Below, piece by piece: positions 36,820 through 47,825 of a stretch of DNA of 64,000 bases. The stretch comes from Enterococcus ureasiticus (GTDB taxonomy: Bacteria; Bacillota; Bacilli; Lactobacillales; Enterococcaceae). A model generated the notes under the pieces. That model was not told where the DNA came from. It ran no database searches and saw only the letters and a program-made list of their open reading frames with translations. Location of the stretch: contig NZ_MIJZ01000001.1 of the NCBI RefSeq assembly GCF_001730285.1, positions 434,001 to 498,000 on the forward strand. Reading direction: 5' to 3'. Numbering within the stretch: position 1 is the first letter of the stretch; each line of letters starts with the position of its first letter. The translations under genes were made by a program, and so were the position numbers.

Positions 36820-37941
36820 TTATTCACTTTCCTCTGTTTGAGATATTTCTTTTTCTGTCTCTTGTAATAAGACTAACATACTTGCTTTAGAGAAAGCAAC
36901 GCCAATGTTTTCATTTTCTTGATGAGCAAAACGGGAATGATACAACGAATCCGAAAACCAAGAAAGCACGGTGAATGTTGAATCATAAACCGGTTCGGTA
37001 TACATGCCAGTTGCTTTTTTCTTATCTAATTGACCTATTTTCAATAATTTTTGGTATTCATCATTTGTCAGTGTAAAAATAGCGGCTGCGCTCATTTCTT
37101 CTTTGCTATACTGCCAGATTTCTGTTCGTTCTAGCGAAAGCACACTTTTTTGATTTTTGTTTAAGATATCAAAAAGCTTTTGAGCATTTTTTTGACTTTC
37201 AGTATTCACACGATAAGTAGGTAATCCTTCTTTAAGCTTTAACAAGTTGATTGTTCTAATAACTTGATTGCTTTTAATAGCATCAAAACTTGAAGCCTGC
37301 TCTGTTACTAAAAAGGGCAAAACTTCACCTTCTACCAATTGATACGGCATCAATGTCAATAATGTTTTTTTATCTAAATAAGTAACTGCAGAAAGCTTTC
37401 CTGTACCATGATTGAAAAATAAAATAGCAAACGTTTTATTGTCAAAAGCAATCAGGGGACGATAATTCATATCCTCTTCCATTAACTCCACATTATAGTT
37501 ATTTTCTTTATATGTAAATGCGAAATTTGAATAAATGGTCATCAGCTCTGAAACATCAGACAACTTCATACCAATCGAAAATGGCGTTGTTTCTTTTGAG
37601 TCATTGAATGCTTTGATTGCAGCAATTTTTTCATTTTGGACATTTACTTCTAGATAATCTGAATCTTTCTCTCCATATATCCATAGATCGTAGCCCATCA
37701 TTGTCTTTTGTTTTTCAAGTGGTTCGCCAAACTCAACTACAAAATCAGCAGTTTTTTTTCCTATGTACGCAGCATAACCCGAAGTTTGAATTTCTTCATA
37801 AGGTAAAGCAGTATGGGAGACTACTTGCCTCCCATGGTCTGCTTCTTGCTGCATTTTTTCAGCAGGGAAAAAGACTGGCTGTAAATAGCCACTTATTAGG
37901 ACTATAAAGAAAACGCCTAAGAATGCTAAAAATCGGTTCAT
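36820..37941 (-). CDS. CAP-domain exported protein (YlbC-like)
   Basis: 373 residues. An N-terminal membrane anchor or signal (about 4-25), then a CAP-associated N-terminal domain (about 60-200; IGKKTADFVVEFGEP ... MMGYDLWIYG) and a C-terminal CAP/SCP-like domain (about 240-360; LPTYRVNTESQKNAQKLFDILN, SDSLYHSRFAHQENENIGVAFS). The order CAP protein, ylbF, ylbG, rsmD, coaD, ylbL matches Bacillus ylbC onward. The canonical CAP histidine is seen only in the SRFAHQEN segment, and enzymatic activity is uncertain. Confidence 0.82.
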   Translation of the reverse strand: MNRFLAFLGVFFIVLISGYLQPVFFPAEKMQQEADHGRQVVSHTALPYEEIQTSGYAAYIGKKTADFVVEFGEPLEKQKTMMGYDLWIYGEKDSDYLEVNVQNEKIAAIKAFNDSKETTPFSIGMKLSDVSELMTIYSNFAFTYKENNYNVELMEEDMNYRPLIAFDNKTFAILFFNHGTGKLSAVTYLDKKTLLTLMPYQLVEGEVLPFLVTEQASSFDAIKSNQVIRTINLLKLKEGLPTYRVNTESQKNAQKLFDILNKNQKSVLSLERTEIWQYSKEEMSAAAIFTLTNDEYQKLLKIGQLDKKKATGMYTEPVYDSTFTVLSWFSDSLYHSRFAHQENENIGVAFSKASMLVLLQETEKEISQTEESE

Positions 37942-37959
37942 CTTTTCCCCACTTTTCGT

Positions 37960-40900
37960 TTAATTTTCTTTTACTTCTATTAATAGATCTCCAGAACTAA
38001 TCGGTTCCTCTTCAAAAACGTAAATATGTTCAACAATCCCATCAAAGCGAGCTTCGATCGTTGTTTCCATCTTCATCGCTTCTGTTACTAACAAAGCATC
38101 TCCTTTTTTAACTTTATCTCCTTTATTAACTAAAACCTGGAGAACTGAGCCTGACATTGTTGCGCCAATTTGCTCTTTGTTTGTTGGTTCTGCTTTGCGT
38201 TTTGCTTGAACAGAAGATTTGATAGAAGTATCTTTGATCACTATTTCACGGCGTTGACCGTTTAAATTAAAGAACAATACTCTATTTCCTTCAATATCAG
38301 GATCACCAATTTCATCTAAGCGGATGATCAATGTCTTGCCTTTTTCAATTTGAACTTCTACAGATTCTCCTTGTCTAATTCCTTGGAAGAAGGTTGGCGT
38401 ATCTAATAATGTAACATCCCCAAAATTTTGATAAGAAGTACGATAATCTAAGAATACTTGAGGATACATTAAATAACTCAAGATCTCTTCTAGTTTAGGT
38501 TCATAGCCGATTTTTTCAGCCAATTCTGCTTTTACTTTATCAAATTTTACAGGTGCTGCTAAACTTCCTGGTCTTTCTGTAAAAGCTGGACGACCTTTCA
38601 AAATAATTCTTTGTAAATCTTTAGGAAATCCACCTACTGGTTGACCTAAATCTCCTTGGAAGAACGTAACGACCGACTCAGGAAAACTCAATTCTTCTCC
38701 GTTAGCATAGATATCTTCTTCTGTTAAATTATTTTGAACCATAAACAATGCCATATCTCCAACAACTTTTGAAGATGGCGTCACTTTTACGATATCACCA
38801 AACATCAAGTTGACAGTGTGATACATTTTTTTGATATCATCCCACTGATGACCTAAACCAACAGCTTTCGCTTGCTGTTGTAAATTAGAATACTGTCCAC
38901 CTGGCATTTCATGCATGTAGACTTCTGTCTGCGGTGCATTCAAACCATTTTCGAATGGTTGATAATACATGCGGACATCTTCCCAGTAATGGTTGATTTT
39001 TTGCGTATTATCAATATTGACATCAGGTGTACGATCACCATTAACTAAAGCATAATACAAACTGCTCATACTAGGTTGACTTGTTGCCCCACTCATTGCA
39101 CTTGTAGCCACATCTACAATATCAACTCCAGCTTTAGTTGCAGCCGAATAAGTGATAATACCATTGCCGCTCGTGTCATGAGTATGCAAGTGAATCGGTA
39201 AATCAGTTGTATCTTTTAATTCACTAATTAAACGATAGGCAGCCTGCGGTTTTAACAAACCAGCCATGTCTTTGATTGCAATAATATGTGCACCCATTTT
39301 TTCAAGTTCTTTGGCCATATTTTTATAATACTCAACATTATATTTTGCTCTTGACGGATCATTGATGTCACCAGTGTAGCAAATAGCAGCTTCTGCAATT
39401 TTCCCTGTATCTCTAACTGTTTGAATACTTTTTTCCATTTGCGGTAGCCAATTTAAGCTATCAAAAATGCGGAAAACATCAATTCCTTGTCGGGCTGACT
39501 CTTGAATAAATTCTTCGATAACATTATCTGGATAATTTTGATAACCAACAGCATTCGATCCTCTAAACAGCATTTGCAACAATGTATTCGGCATTAATTT
39601 ACGAATTTTGCGCAGTCTTTGCCATGGATCTTCATTCAAGAAACGATAAGCTACATCAAACGTTGCACCGCCCCACATTTCACTAGAAAATAGCTCTGGC
39701 AATCCTTCACCTGTTAAACGTGCAATTTCTTTGAAATCCTGTGTTCTTACACGAGTAGCTAATAAACTTTGATGCGCATCACGAAATGTCGTATCAGTCA
39801 ATAAAACATTGTCTTGTTTTTTGACCCAGTCGATGACACCTTGTGCTCCATCTTTATCTAAAATATTTTTAGCAGTCACATAATCACTGCGTAACTCTAA
39901 ATCAGTTGGAATACGCGGTGCATCAAAATATTTCTTCGTTGATTTTTCGATACCTGGAAACCCATTGACCGTTACTTCACCAATATATTTCATCGTTTTA
40001 TTGCCGCGATCTCTTAATTTCGGAAATTCAAATAATTGCGGGGTATTATCGATAAATGTTGTCTTCGCTTCACCTGACTGAAACTCAGGATGACCTATTA
40101 CTTTGTGTAGGAATGGAATATTCGTCTTAACACCACGAATTCTAAATTCTCTCAAGCTACGTTCCATCTTTTGAATCGCTTTTTCAAACGTAAATCCATG
40201 CGTACAAACTTTTACTAACAAAGAATCAAAATAAGGAGTAACGACAGCCCCAGAATATGCATTCCCGACATCTAGACGGACACCAAAACCACCTGGCGAA
40301 CGATACGTATCAATCTTACCAGTATCTGGCATAAAATGATTCAATGGATCTTCTGTTGTGATTCGGCATTGGATTGCTGCACCATTTAACGTAATATTTT
40401 CTTGTTGCGGGATCTTCATATCTTTATGTAGATCGAGACCTTGAGCGATTTGCAATTGGGATACTACAATGTCGATATCTGTGATCATCTCAGTAATTGT
40501 GTGCTCTACTTGAACACGAGGATTTACTTCAATAAAATAAAACTGATCCCCTTCAACTAGAAATTCAACAGTTCCAGCATTGATATACTGAACATGCTTC
40601 ATTAATTGAACTGCAGCATCACAGATTTCTTTCCGTTTTTCTTCACTCATTGAAACACAAGGAGCTACTTCTACGACTTTTTGATGACGACGTTGAACCG
40701 AACAATCACGTTCGAATAAATGAATCACATTACCATGATTATCACCTAAAATTTGTACTTCAATATGTTTTGGATTGGAAATATATTTTTCAACATAGAC
40801 TTCATCAGAACCAAAAGCTGCCTTTGCTTCACTTTTTGCCCGATCATAACCTTCTCTAGCTTCTTTTTCGTCATGAGCAACTCGCATACCGCGGCCGCCG

Positions 40901-41388
40901 CCGCCAAGTGCCGCTTTGATCATAATTGGAAAACCATGTGTACGACCAAAATCCAAGACGCCCTCTACTGTATCAACCGGTCCATCAGAACCTGGAATTG
41001 ATGAGATCCCAGCAGCTACAGCGGCTTCTTTCGCTTTGATTTTATCTCCAAAAATATCTAAATGATGCAATGACGGACCAACAAAAATAAGGCCCTCTTC
41101 TTTACAGCGACGAGCAAATTCTAAATTCTCAGAAAGAAACCCGTACCCTGGATGTATAGCATCAGCTCCAGATTTTTTAGCGATTCGGATAATGTCCTCC
41201 ATATCAAGGTAGGCTTCGATCGGTTTTTTCCCTTTACCAACTAAGTACGCTTCATCAGCTTTAAAACGATGAACTGAATATTCATCTTCTGCTGCATAGA
41301 TTGCCACTGTCCCGATGTGCATCTCTGTACAGGCTCTAAAAATTCGAATTGCGATTTCTCCACGATTTGCTACTAAAACTTTTTTCAT
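37960..41388 (-). CDS. pyc: Pyruvate carboxylase
   Basis: Biotin enzyme making oxaloacetate from pyruvate, bicarbonate and ATP. 1142 residues, full length: biotin carboxylase (about 1-450; KVLVANRGEIAIRIFRAC, the glycine-rich ATP loop GGGGRGMRVA, EVNPRVQVEHTITE), carboxyltransferase (about 530-805; TTFRDAHQSLLATRVRT, the metal site HLHTHDTSGNG), PC linker region, and C-terminal biotinyl domain with EAMKMETT near residue 1110. AGGAGTGAAAGA precedes the ATG. It follows ftsW, as in Bacillus. Confidence 0.97.
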   Translation of the reverse strand: MKKVLVANRGEIAIRIFRACTEMHIGTVAIYAAEDEYSVHRFKADEAYLVGKGKKPIEAYLDMEDIIRIAKKSGADAIHPGYGFLSENLEFARRCKEEGLIFVGPSLHHLDIFGDKIKAKEAAVAAGISSIPGSDGPVDTVEGVLDFGRTHGFPIMIKAALGGGGRGMRVAHDEKEAREGYDRAKSEAKAAFGSDEVYVEKYISNPKHIEVQILGDNHGNVIHLFERDCSVQRRHQKVVEVAPCVSMSEEKRKEICDAAVQLMKHVQYINAGTVEFLVEGDQFYFIEVNPRVQVEHTITEMITDIDIVVSQLQIAQGLDLHKDMKIPQQENITLNGAAIQCRITTEDPLNHFMPDTGKIDTYRSPGGFGVRLDVGNAYSGAVVTPYFDSLLVKVCTHGFTFEKAIQKMERSLREFRIRGVKTNIPFLHKVIGHPEFQSGEAKTTFIDNTPQLFEFPKLRDRGNKTMKYIGEVTVNGFPGIEKSTKKYFDAPRIPTDLELRSDYVTAKNILDKDGAQGVIDWVKKQDNVLLTDTTFRDAHQSLLATRVRTQDFKEIARLTGEGLPELFSSEMWGGATFDVAYRFLNEDPWQRLRKIRKLMPNTLLQMLFRGSNAVGYQNYPDNVIEEFIQESARQGIDVFRIFDSLNWLPQMEKSIQTVRDTGKIAEAAICYTGDINDPSRAKYNVEYYKNMAKELEKMGAHIIAIKDMAGLLKPQAAYRLISELKDTTDLPIHLHTHDTSGNGIITYSAATKAGVDIVDVATSAMSGATSQPSMSSLYYALVNGDRTPDVNIDNTQKINHYWEDVRMYYQPFENGLNAPQTEVYMHEMPGGQYSNLQQQAKAVGLGHQWDDIKKMYHTVNLMFGDIVKVTPSSKVVGDMALFMVQNNLTEEDIYANGEELSFPESVVTFFQGDLGQPVGGFPKDLQRIILKGRPAFTERPGSLAAPVKFDKVKAELAEKIGYEPKLEEILSYLMYPQVFLDYRTSYQNFGDVTLLDTPTFFQGIRQGESVEVQIEKGKTLIIRLDEIGDPDIEGNRVLFFNLNGQRREIVIKDTSIKSSVQAKRKAEPTNKEQIGATMSGSVLQVLVNKGDKVKKGDALLVTEAMKMETTIEARFDGIVEHIYVFEEEPISSGDLLIEVKEN

Positions 41389-41427
41389 TCTTTCACTCCT
41401 ACCCGTTTATTGACCTTCATTTATTTA

Positions 41428-42618
41428 TTAACTACCAAGTAATTGGTATTCTTGGTCCATCTTCTGTTTTTTCTCATCTGCACTGATATTCAATACGAAA
41501 GCAACCGCAATAGAAATGATCAGTACACTGTTTCCTCCTTGACTTAGGAAAGGAAAAGTTACTCCTGTTAGTGGGATTACTCCAGTAATTCCGCCTAGAT
41601 TGATAAAAACCTGTAATAACAACATTGAACCAATACCAATACACATTAACGAGTTAAATGGTTTTTTAGAGCGTACACCAACTAAAATAATTCGAGCAAT
41701 CATAAACATCAAAATTGCCAATATAATCAATGATACAAGTAAGCCTAATTCTTCAATTGTAATAGCAAAGATAAAATCTGAATGAGCTTCTGGTAAAAAA
41801 CCTTTTTTCTGAATACTATTTCCTAGGCCTTTTCCAAACCAGCTGCCATTATTGATAGCATAATAAGAATTTGCCAACTGATGACCGGCATTTCGTTCAT
41901 CTTTAAAAGGGTTTAAGAAAATAGCGAAGCGCTGATACACGTATTGATAACGTTCAGGAATAAAACTGCCTCCCGTTAAAAGTAACGTTTGGATGACAGC
42001 AATACTACCTAAAATCCCAGCTCCACCAACCAGATATGTATACATGTAATTAACACCACTAGCTAGTACCATAATGATCACCAATAAAGTTAAAATTGCT
42101 GCATTTCCCAAATCCGGTTGAATCGCAACAAGGAAAATTAAACAGCCGACTAAAAGCATTGGTCTAAATACTGCCTTTTTAAATTCTTTGTCGATATACT
42201 TCTGTCTTCGTCCTAAAATATAGGCAAGATACCAGATCACCATTATTTTTAGATACTCAGCTGGCTGCATTGAAAATGTACCAATTTGAATCCAACCTTT
42301 AGCACCATTGATCTCTGCCCCTAATGTTGTAAATCGAACTGCCAAAAGTAAAACCGAAATGACTACAATTGCAAACATGATAAAACCTTTGATTTGAAAG
42401 ACAGTCGTTTTCATCTTATAGATAAAAAACATTGCGACCAAACTTAAAAGCCAAAATTGTAGTTGGGTTATAACCATACCTGTCGGCGGTTCTCCTTTAG
42501 ATATTAGTAAAGAGGATGTTGAACTGTAAACCATAATCAATCCCACTGCACTAAGGACTAAGTAAGGAATCAAAATACTATAATCTAACAGATGCCTCTT
42601 TTTAATCTTGTTTGGCAA
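41428..42618 (-). CDS. ftsW: Peptidoglycan glycosyltransferase FtsW
   Basis: 396-residue SEDS-family polymerase with ten predicted helices that builds septal glycan strands with a class B PBP. It shows GPVGKGAWFGKGLGNS-like features: GSWFGKGLGNSIQKKGFLPEAHSDFIFAITIEELG (about 247-281), the conserved ISAGANWIQIG-type loop as GAKGWIQIG with FSMQPAEYLKI, and PLTGVTFPFLSQGGNS near the C-terminus. Assigned FtsW rather than RodA from the ylaN-ftsW-pyc order. The start codon is TTG after AAGGAGGTTTAAGCT, a site formed by the end of ylaN. Confidence 0.9.
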   Translation of the reverse strand: MPNKIKKRHLLDYSILIPYLVLSAVGLIMVYSSTSSLLISKGEPPTGMVITQLQFWLLSLVAMFFIYKMKTTVFQIKGFIMFAIVVISVLLLAVRFTTLGAEINGAKGWIQIGTFSMQPAEYLKIMVIWYLAYILGRRQKYIDKEFKKAVFRPMLLVGCLIFLVAIQPDLGNAAILTLLVIIMVLASGVNYMYTYLVGGAGILGSIAVIQTLLLTGGSFIPERYQYVYQRFAIFLNPFKDERNAGHQLANSYYAINNGSWFGKGLGNSIQKKGFLPEAHSDFIFAITIEELGLLVSLIILAILMFMIARIILVGVRSKKPFNSLMCIGIGSMLLLQVFINLGGITGVIPLTGVTFPFLSQGGNSVLIISIAVAFVLNISADEKKQKMDQEYQLLGS

Positions 42619-42621
42619 AGC

Positions 42622-42924
42622 TTAAACCTCCTTGCCAATCTCTTTTTTTTCTTGTGTTTCCTCATAAACGTCACTATATAATTGGTTAAGCTCTTTTTCT
42701 AAATCACTTAGCAATTGATGTCCTTCTTTTGAACTTAAAATACCTAATCGAATGGCATAAGTCACTTGACGAGAAAAACCATACATTTGTGTATCTACGA
42801 CTTCCTCAAAAGCCTTACACTGGGAAATACATAGGCTATTTTTTTGATTGCGGATCAACATCATGATCCTTTGTGCATCATCGTTTAACAGCTGAACGGC
42901 AAAATCTTTTGAAATGGATTCCAT
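42622..42924 (-). CDS. ylaN: YlaN family protein (UPF0358/DUF1507)
   Basis: 100-residue helical protein of the YlaN family, with NDDAQRIMMLIRNQKNSLCISQCKAFEEVVDTQMYGFSRQVTYAIRLG as the core. Work in Bacillus and Staphylococcus links YlaN to iron and the Fur regulator. The ATG is 10 bases after GGAGG; an in-frame GTG two codons upstream is an alternative. The stop codon overlaps the ribosome site of ftsW, so the genes are coupled. Confidence 0.9.
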   Translation of the reverse strand: MESISKDFAVQLLNDDAQRIMMLIRNQKNSLCISQCKAFEEVVDTQMYGFSRQVTYAIRLGILSSKEGHQLLSDLEKELNQLYSDVYEETQEKKEIGKEV

Positions 42925-43179
42925 TTGCACTAAACCTCCCATCTTAATTATGTAATTATAGCATAATTTGGCCGTTTATTAACAGAAATTTTCTGAAAAT
43001 CCCGTGTTTAAAAAATTTTTTTTAATTTTTAGCAAACAGAAATAAATGGAAATCTCATTAATCTTACAGTTTATCTCAGCAATTGCTCATAGCAATGGGT
43101 CCTTTTATGATAGTTAAACCAGACTGAGCACATTCTTCTGACGAGTGAGCTTCCAGTTCACGTACTCTTTATATTTTAT
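42925..43179. other. Intergenic stretch with no recognised gene
   Basis: Very AT-rich upstream of ylaN, with poly-T at about 43012-43030 and a small hairpin TTGCTCATAGCAA at about 43083-43095. Short open frames here carry no ribosome site. I see nothing further to annotate. Confidence 0.4.
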
Positions 43180-43335
43180 TCAATTTAAGCCATAAACAAT
43201 TGCGTAATAAATTACATAAAACCAGCCTAATGCACCATGAAATACTGCCCAAAGGATACTGTGCCAATTCACGTACGAAATAACTAATGCTAATACACAA
43301 CCAAATGAAACACCTGCTTTTGCACTCTCTTTCAT
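43180..43335 (-). CDS. 51-residue small membrane protein
   Basis: A short gene with an excellent ribosome site (TTAGGAGGAGCAGTT before ATG). The product begins MKESAKAGVSFGCVLALVIS and continues YVNWHSILWAVFHGALGWFY then VIYYAIVYGLN, giving two tightly packed hydrophobic segments (about 8-22 and 27-49) joined by NWHS. The Gly, Trp, His and Tyr placement looks like a conserved small Lactobacillales membrane protein, but I do not know a named family or function. It stands alone between ylaN and adhP, with about 220 bases of AT-rich DNA upstream. Confidence 0.75.
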   Translation of the reverse strand: MKESAKAGVSFGCVLALVISYVNWHSILWAVFHGALGWFYVIYYAIVYGLN

Positions 43336-43553
43336 AACTGCTCCTCCTAAATTAGATGACCTTTTTTTATAAAATAAATCGTTTAGATTGAGATGAAAAA
43401 CGGACCAGTTGCATCGCCCATTTCACTCTCATTGATTATTTTAGCTAATGTATATTGCGTATAAATACTATTATTAATAGTAACAGAATCTATTTTAAGA
43501 AGCTATCAAAGTACCTAAAAGAATACTTTATTCAGTTTTTTATTATAAAAAAT
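43336..43553. other. Intergenic region upstream of the small membrane protein gene
   Basis: AT-rich and without a gene. It holds a palindrome CTATTATTAATAG (about 43469-43481) and probably the promoter of the 51-residue gene, but no clear -35/-10 pair could be fixed. Confidence 0.35.
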
Positions 43554-43594
43554 GACCCTTAAGAGTCAGAATTTTAAATCTTTCTTTAAGGGTC
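43554..43594 (-). terminator. Terminator of adhP
   Basis: 9-bp arms GACCCTTAA/TTAAGGGTC around a long loop, followed by ATTTTTTATA on the minus strand. Confidence 0.75.
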
Positions 43595-43630
43595 TTTGTT
43601 ATTCTATTTGTTTTTTAAGTTATAATTGTT

Positions 43631-44650
43631 TTATTTTTTTAAATCAACAACCATTCTGCCCTTGATTTTTCCTTGTTCCATTTCTTCAAAGATATCATTG
43701 ACTTCATGTAGGCAACGTGTTTCTACAACCGGTACTACTTTGCCTTCTGCACCAAATTGGAATGCTTCTTCTAAATCTTTACGTGTTCCTACTAATGAAC
43801 CTACGATTTGAATTCCATCTAATACTGTTTTAACGATTGCTAAATCCATGGTTTCTGGAGGTAGTCCAACTGCAACAACTTTCCCGGCAGCTCTTACAGA
43901 ATCTACCGCTTGGTTAAAGGCAACTTTTGAAACAGCCGTAACGACTGCCGCATGCGCTCCGCCAACATTCTCTTGAATCCATGCTCCTGCATCGCCATCT
44001 GTTAATGGATTACAAACTAAATCAGCACCTAATTCTTTGGCAAATTCTAGCTTATCATCATTGATATCAACGGCAATTACTTTAGCATTGAACACATTTT
44101 TAGCATACTGAATCGCTAAGTTGCCTAATCCGCCGATACCATAGATAGCCACCCATTGTCCTGGTTTTACATCAGAAACTTTGATTGCTTTATAACATGT
44201 AACACCTGCACATGAAATACTGCTGGCCTGAGCTGGATCCAATCCTTCTGGCACCTTAACAGCGTAATCTGCTTTAACGATACATTGTTCTGCCATCGCA
44301 CCATCTACTGAAAAACCAGCATTCTTCACTTGACGACAGAATGTTTCACGGCCAGTGATACAATATTCACACGTTCCGCATCCTTCAAAAAACCAAGCGA
44401 TACTTACACGGTCTCCTACTTTTAAGCTTTCAACACCGGGAGCAATTTCTTTCACGATCCCGATACCTTCATGACCAATCACTCGCCCTGGCACTTCACC
44501 AAAATCTCCATGAGCTACATGTAGGTCAGTATGACAAACACCACAATATTCAACATCCACTAAAGCTTCACCAGCTTCAAGCGGTCTGATATCTACTTCC
44601 TTGATTTCTACTTTTCCATTATTTTCTTTTGTTACAACAGCTGCTTTCAT
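43631..44650 (-). CDS. adhP: Zinc-dependent alcohol dehydrogenase, AdhP type
   Basis: 339-residue medium-chain dehydrogenase, interconverting ethanol and acetaldehyde with NAD. Catalytic zinc: [10 protein letters not shown] (Cys near 37), GHEGIG (His near 60) and [12 protein letters not shown] (Cys near 147). Structural zinc: four cysteines in [15 protein letters not shown] (about 91-105). Rossmann loop [17 protein letters not shown] (about 168). AGGAGTGATAAA precedes the ATG. Single-gene unit with its own terminator and a candidate catabolite site upstream. Confidence 0.95.
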   Translation of the reverse strand: MKAAVVTKENNGKVEIKEVDIRPLEAGEALVDVEYCGVCHTDLHVAHGDFGEVPGRVIGHEGIGIVKEIAPGVESLKVGDRVSIAWFFEGCGTCEYCITGRETFCRQVKNAGFSVDGAMAEQCIVKADYAVKVPEGLDPAQASSISCAGVTCYKAIKVSDVKPGQWVAIYGIGGLGNLAIQYAKNVFNAKVIAVDINDDKLEFAKELGADLVCNPLTDGDAGAWIQENVGGAHAAVVTAVSKVAFNQAVDSVRAAGKVVAVGLPPETMDLAIVKTVLDGIQIVGSLVGTRKDLEEAFQFGAEGKVVPVVETRCLHEVNDIFEEMEQGKIKGRMVVDLKK

Positions 44651-44700
44651 TTTATCACTCCTATATTTTATATTATATGAAACAATTATATTTTAACATG

Positions 44701-44718
44701 TATGAAATCGTTTTAAAA
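44701..44718 (-). promoter_or_regulatory. Candidate CcpA (cre) site upstream of adhP
   Basis: The minus strand reads TTTTAAAACGATTTCATA, matching WWTGNAARCGNWWWCAWW except for T in place of the first G. It lies about 25 bases upstream of a TATAAT at 44672-44677, near the -35. Confidence 0.45.
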
Positions 44719-44771
44719 GTCTTTATGAGAATAATTTCACAATTAAAGAAAGTTTGTTCAACATACATAAA

Positions 44772-44818
44772 AAAAGAGCGAGAATGAATCATTTTGCATG
44801 ATTCATTCTCGCTCTTTT
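44772..44818 (-). terminator. Terminator of pyk
   Basis: About 20-bp near-perfect arms beginning AAAGAGCGAGAATGAATCAT, closed by a TTTGC loop, with T residues on the minus strand. Confidence 0.9.
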
Positions 44819-44837
44819 AACAGCTATAATTAAAGTT

Positions 44838-46595
44838 TTAGATTGCAGTTGTTGCGCCACGGTATACAATACCACGACGAGGATCAACAGTAATCAATTC
44901 ATCATTAGAAATCAAGTTCGTTGCATCAGTTGCACCAACGATTACTGGAATATCTTTCGCAATTGCAACCACTGCTGCATGTGAAGTTAATCCACCTTCT
45001 TCAACCACCAAAGCAATTGCTTTGTCGATTGCAGGCATGTAATCTTTGTCAGTTGTTTTAACAACTAGAATAGAACCTTCTACTGCATTTGCTACTGCTT
45101 CTTCAGCAGTATTCGCTACAACTGCTTTAGCAATAACAGAAGCTTCTCCGATTCCTTGACCTTGAACTAATTTTGATCCAATCATTTGGATCTTCATTAA
45201 GTTTGTTGTGCCTTTTTCACCTACTGGTACACCAGCTGTGATGATGATCAAATCACCTTCGCTTGCAAATCCTTCTTCTTGAGAAGTGTGTGTTGCTAAG
45301 TTGAACATTTCATCAGTGCTTGATGGTTTGTCAGCAACGGTTGCATAAACACCCCAAGATAATGATAAGCTACGAGCTTTTTGTTCTGAGAAAGTGATAG
45401 CAACGATATGAGATTTTGGACGGTATTTAGAGATCATGCGAGCTGTGTGTCCTGATTCAGTTGCCGCAACGATAGTTTGGATACCCAAGTTACGTGCAGT
45501 ATGTCCAACTGATTGACCAATTGCTTCAGCCATATCTGTTTTGCTGTAAAGTTTTAATGCAAATGAATCTTGGTTGATCAACGCTTCTTCAGTGCGTACT
45601 GCGATACGAGCCATTGTTTGAACCGCTTCTAATGGGTAATCCCCAGCAGCCGTTTCACCAGAAAGCATTACTGCATCTGTTCCGTCATAGATTGCATTGG
45701 CAACGTCATTTGCTTCCGCACGTGTTGGACGTGGGTTGCGTTGCATTGAATCTAGCATTTGAGTTGCTGTAATAACTGGCTTACCTAAAGCGTTACATTT
45801 TTTGATTAAGTCTTTTTGTACAACGGGAACATCTTCAGTTGGAATTTCAACACCCATGTCACCACGAGCAACCATCAAACCATCAGAAACTTTTAGGATT
45901 TCGTCAATGTTGTCGATTCCTTCTTGGTTTTCGATTTTAGGAATGATTTGGATATGAGTTGCGTTTTCTTCTTCTAAAATTCTAGTAATTTCTAAAACGT
46001 CAGTTGCACGACGAACGAAACTTGCCGCGATAAAATCAACGCCTTGTTCGATACCAAAACGGATATCAGCAGCATCTTTATCAGTGATACCAGGAAGGTT
46101 TACAGAAACTCCAGGTACGTTAACACCTTTTTTATTTTTTAGAACGCCTTCGTTTTTAACGAGCGTAACGATTTCGTTTGCAGTATGATCGATATCAGTT
46201 ACTTCTAAATCGATTAATCCATCATCTAAAAGAATATGAGAACCAACATTTACATCGTTGATCAATTCTGGATAAGTAATTGAAAATTTTTCGTTTGTTC
46301 CTAAAACTTCTGTCATAGAAAGACGTACTGAATCACCAGTTTTTAAAGTGATTGCGCCATTTTCCATTTCGTTTGTGCGGATTTCAGGACCTTTTGTATC
46401 AAGTAAGATTGCTACGCGTTTCCCTGTAATTTTTGCAGCCTCACGAATATTTTTGATGCGGTTGCCATGTTCTTCAAAATCACCATGTGAGAAGTTCAAA
46501 CGGCAAACATTCATTCCTGCATTCATTAAGTTTACTAGCATATCAACTGTTTCACTAGCTGGTCCGATCGTACATACGATTTTCGTTTTTTTCAT
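44838..46595 (-). CDS. pyk: Pyruvate kinase
   Basis: Last step of glycolysis. 585 residues, longer than the core enzyme because of a C-terminal PEP-utilising-like domain (about 475-585; [14 protein letters not shown] ... [21 protein letters not shown]), as in Bacillus. Core: [33 protein letters not shown], active-site [18 protein letters not shown] and [12 protein letters not shown]. The ATG lies after GGAGCGTTTGGTA; an upstream TTG is within that spacing and is rejected. It follows pfkA by 96 bases, and they are likely one operon. Confidence 0.97.
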   Translation of the reverse strand: MKKTKIVCTIGPASETVDMLVNLMNAGMNVCRLNFSHGDFEEHGNRIKNIREAAKITGKRVAILLDTKGPEIRTNEMENGAITLKTGDSVRLSMTEVLGTNEKFSITYPELINDVNVGSHILLDDGLIDLEVTDIDHTANEIVTLVKNEGVLKNKKGVNVPGVSVNLPGITDKDAADIRFGIEQGVDFIAASFVRRATDVLEITRILEEENATHIQIIPKIENQEGIDNIDEILKVSDGLMVARGDMGVEIPTEDVPVVQKDLIKKCNALGKPVITATQMLDSMQRNPRPTRAEANDVANAIYDGTDAVMLSGETAAGDYPLEAVQTMARIAVRTEEALINQDSFALKLYSKTDMAEAIGQSVGHTARNLGIQTIVAATESGHTARMISKYRPKSHIVAITFSEQKARSLSLSWGVYATVADKPSSTDEMFNLATHTSQEEGFASEGDLIIITAGVPVGEKGTTNLMKIQMIGSKLVQGQGIGEASVIAKAVVANTAEEAVANAVEGSILVVKTTDKDYMPAIDKAIALVVEEGGLTSHAAVVAIAKDIPVIVGATDATNLISNDELITVDPRRGIVYRGATTAI

Positions 46596-46691
46596 TACCA
46601 AACGCTCCTATTCCATTTTTGTTTATACGTCTTGAAGATTATCTATTTTCCTCAAGGGATACTTAAGATAGCTCAATTTTTAAGCTTATCC

Positions 46692-47702
<1,011 letters not shown>

Positions 47703-47825
47703 TTACAGTTATTCATTACTCAAAAATATTACGTCACTCATTTTACCATTAATAGTGCAAAATGTCTTGATTTAAGAAGAAATAATTGAAAAAAGATGAA
47801 AACAATTAGTATATTTTACCGTAAA

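Noticed and set aside
43083-43160. Protein-like reading (EAHSSEECAQSGLTIIKG) on the minus strand after the 51-residue gene
   Set aside because: No start codon or ribosome site and no recognised family; too short to support a pseudogene call.
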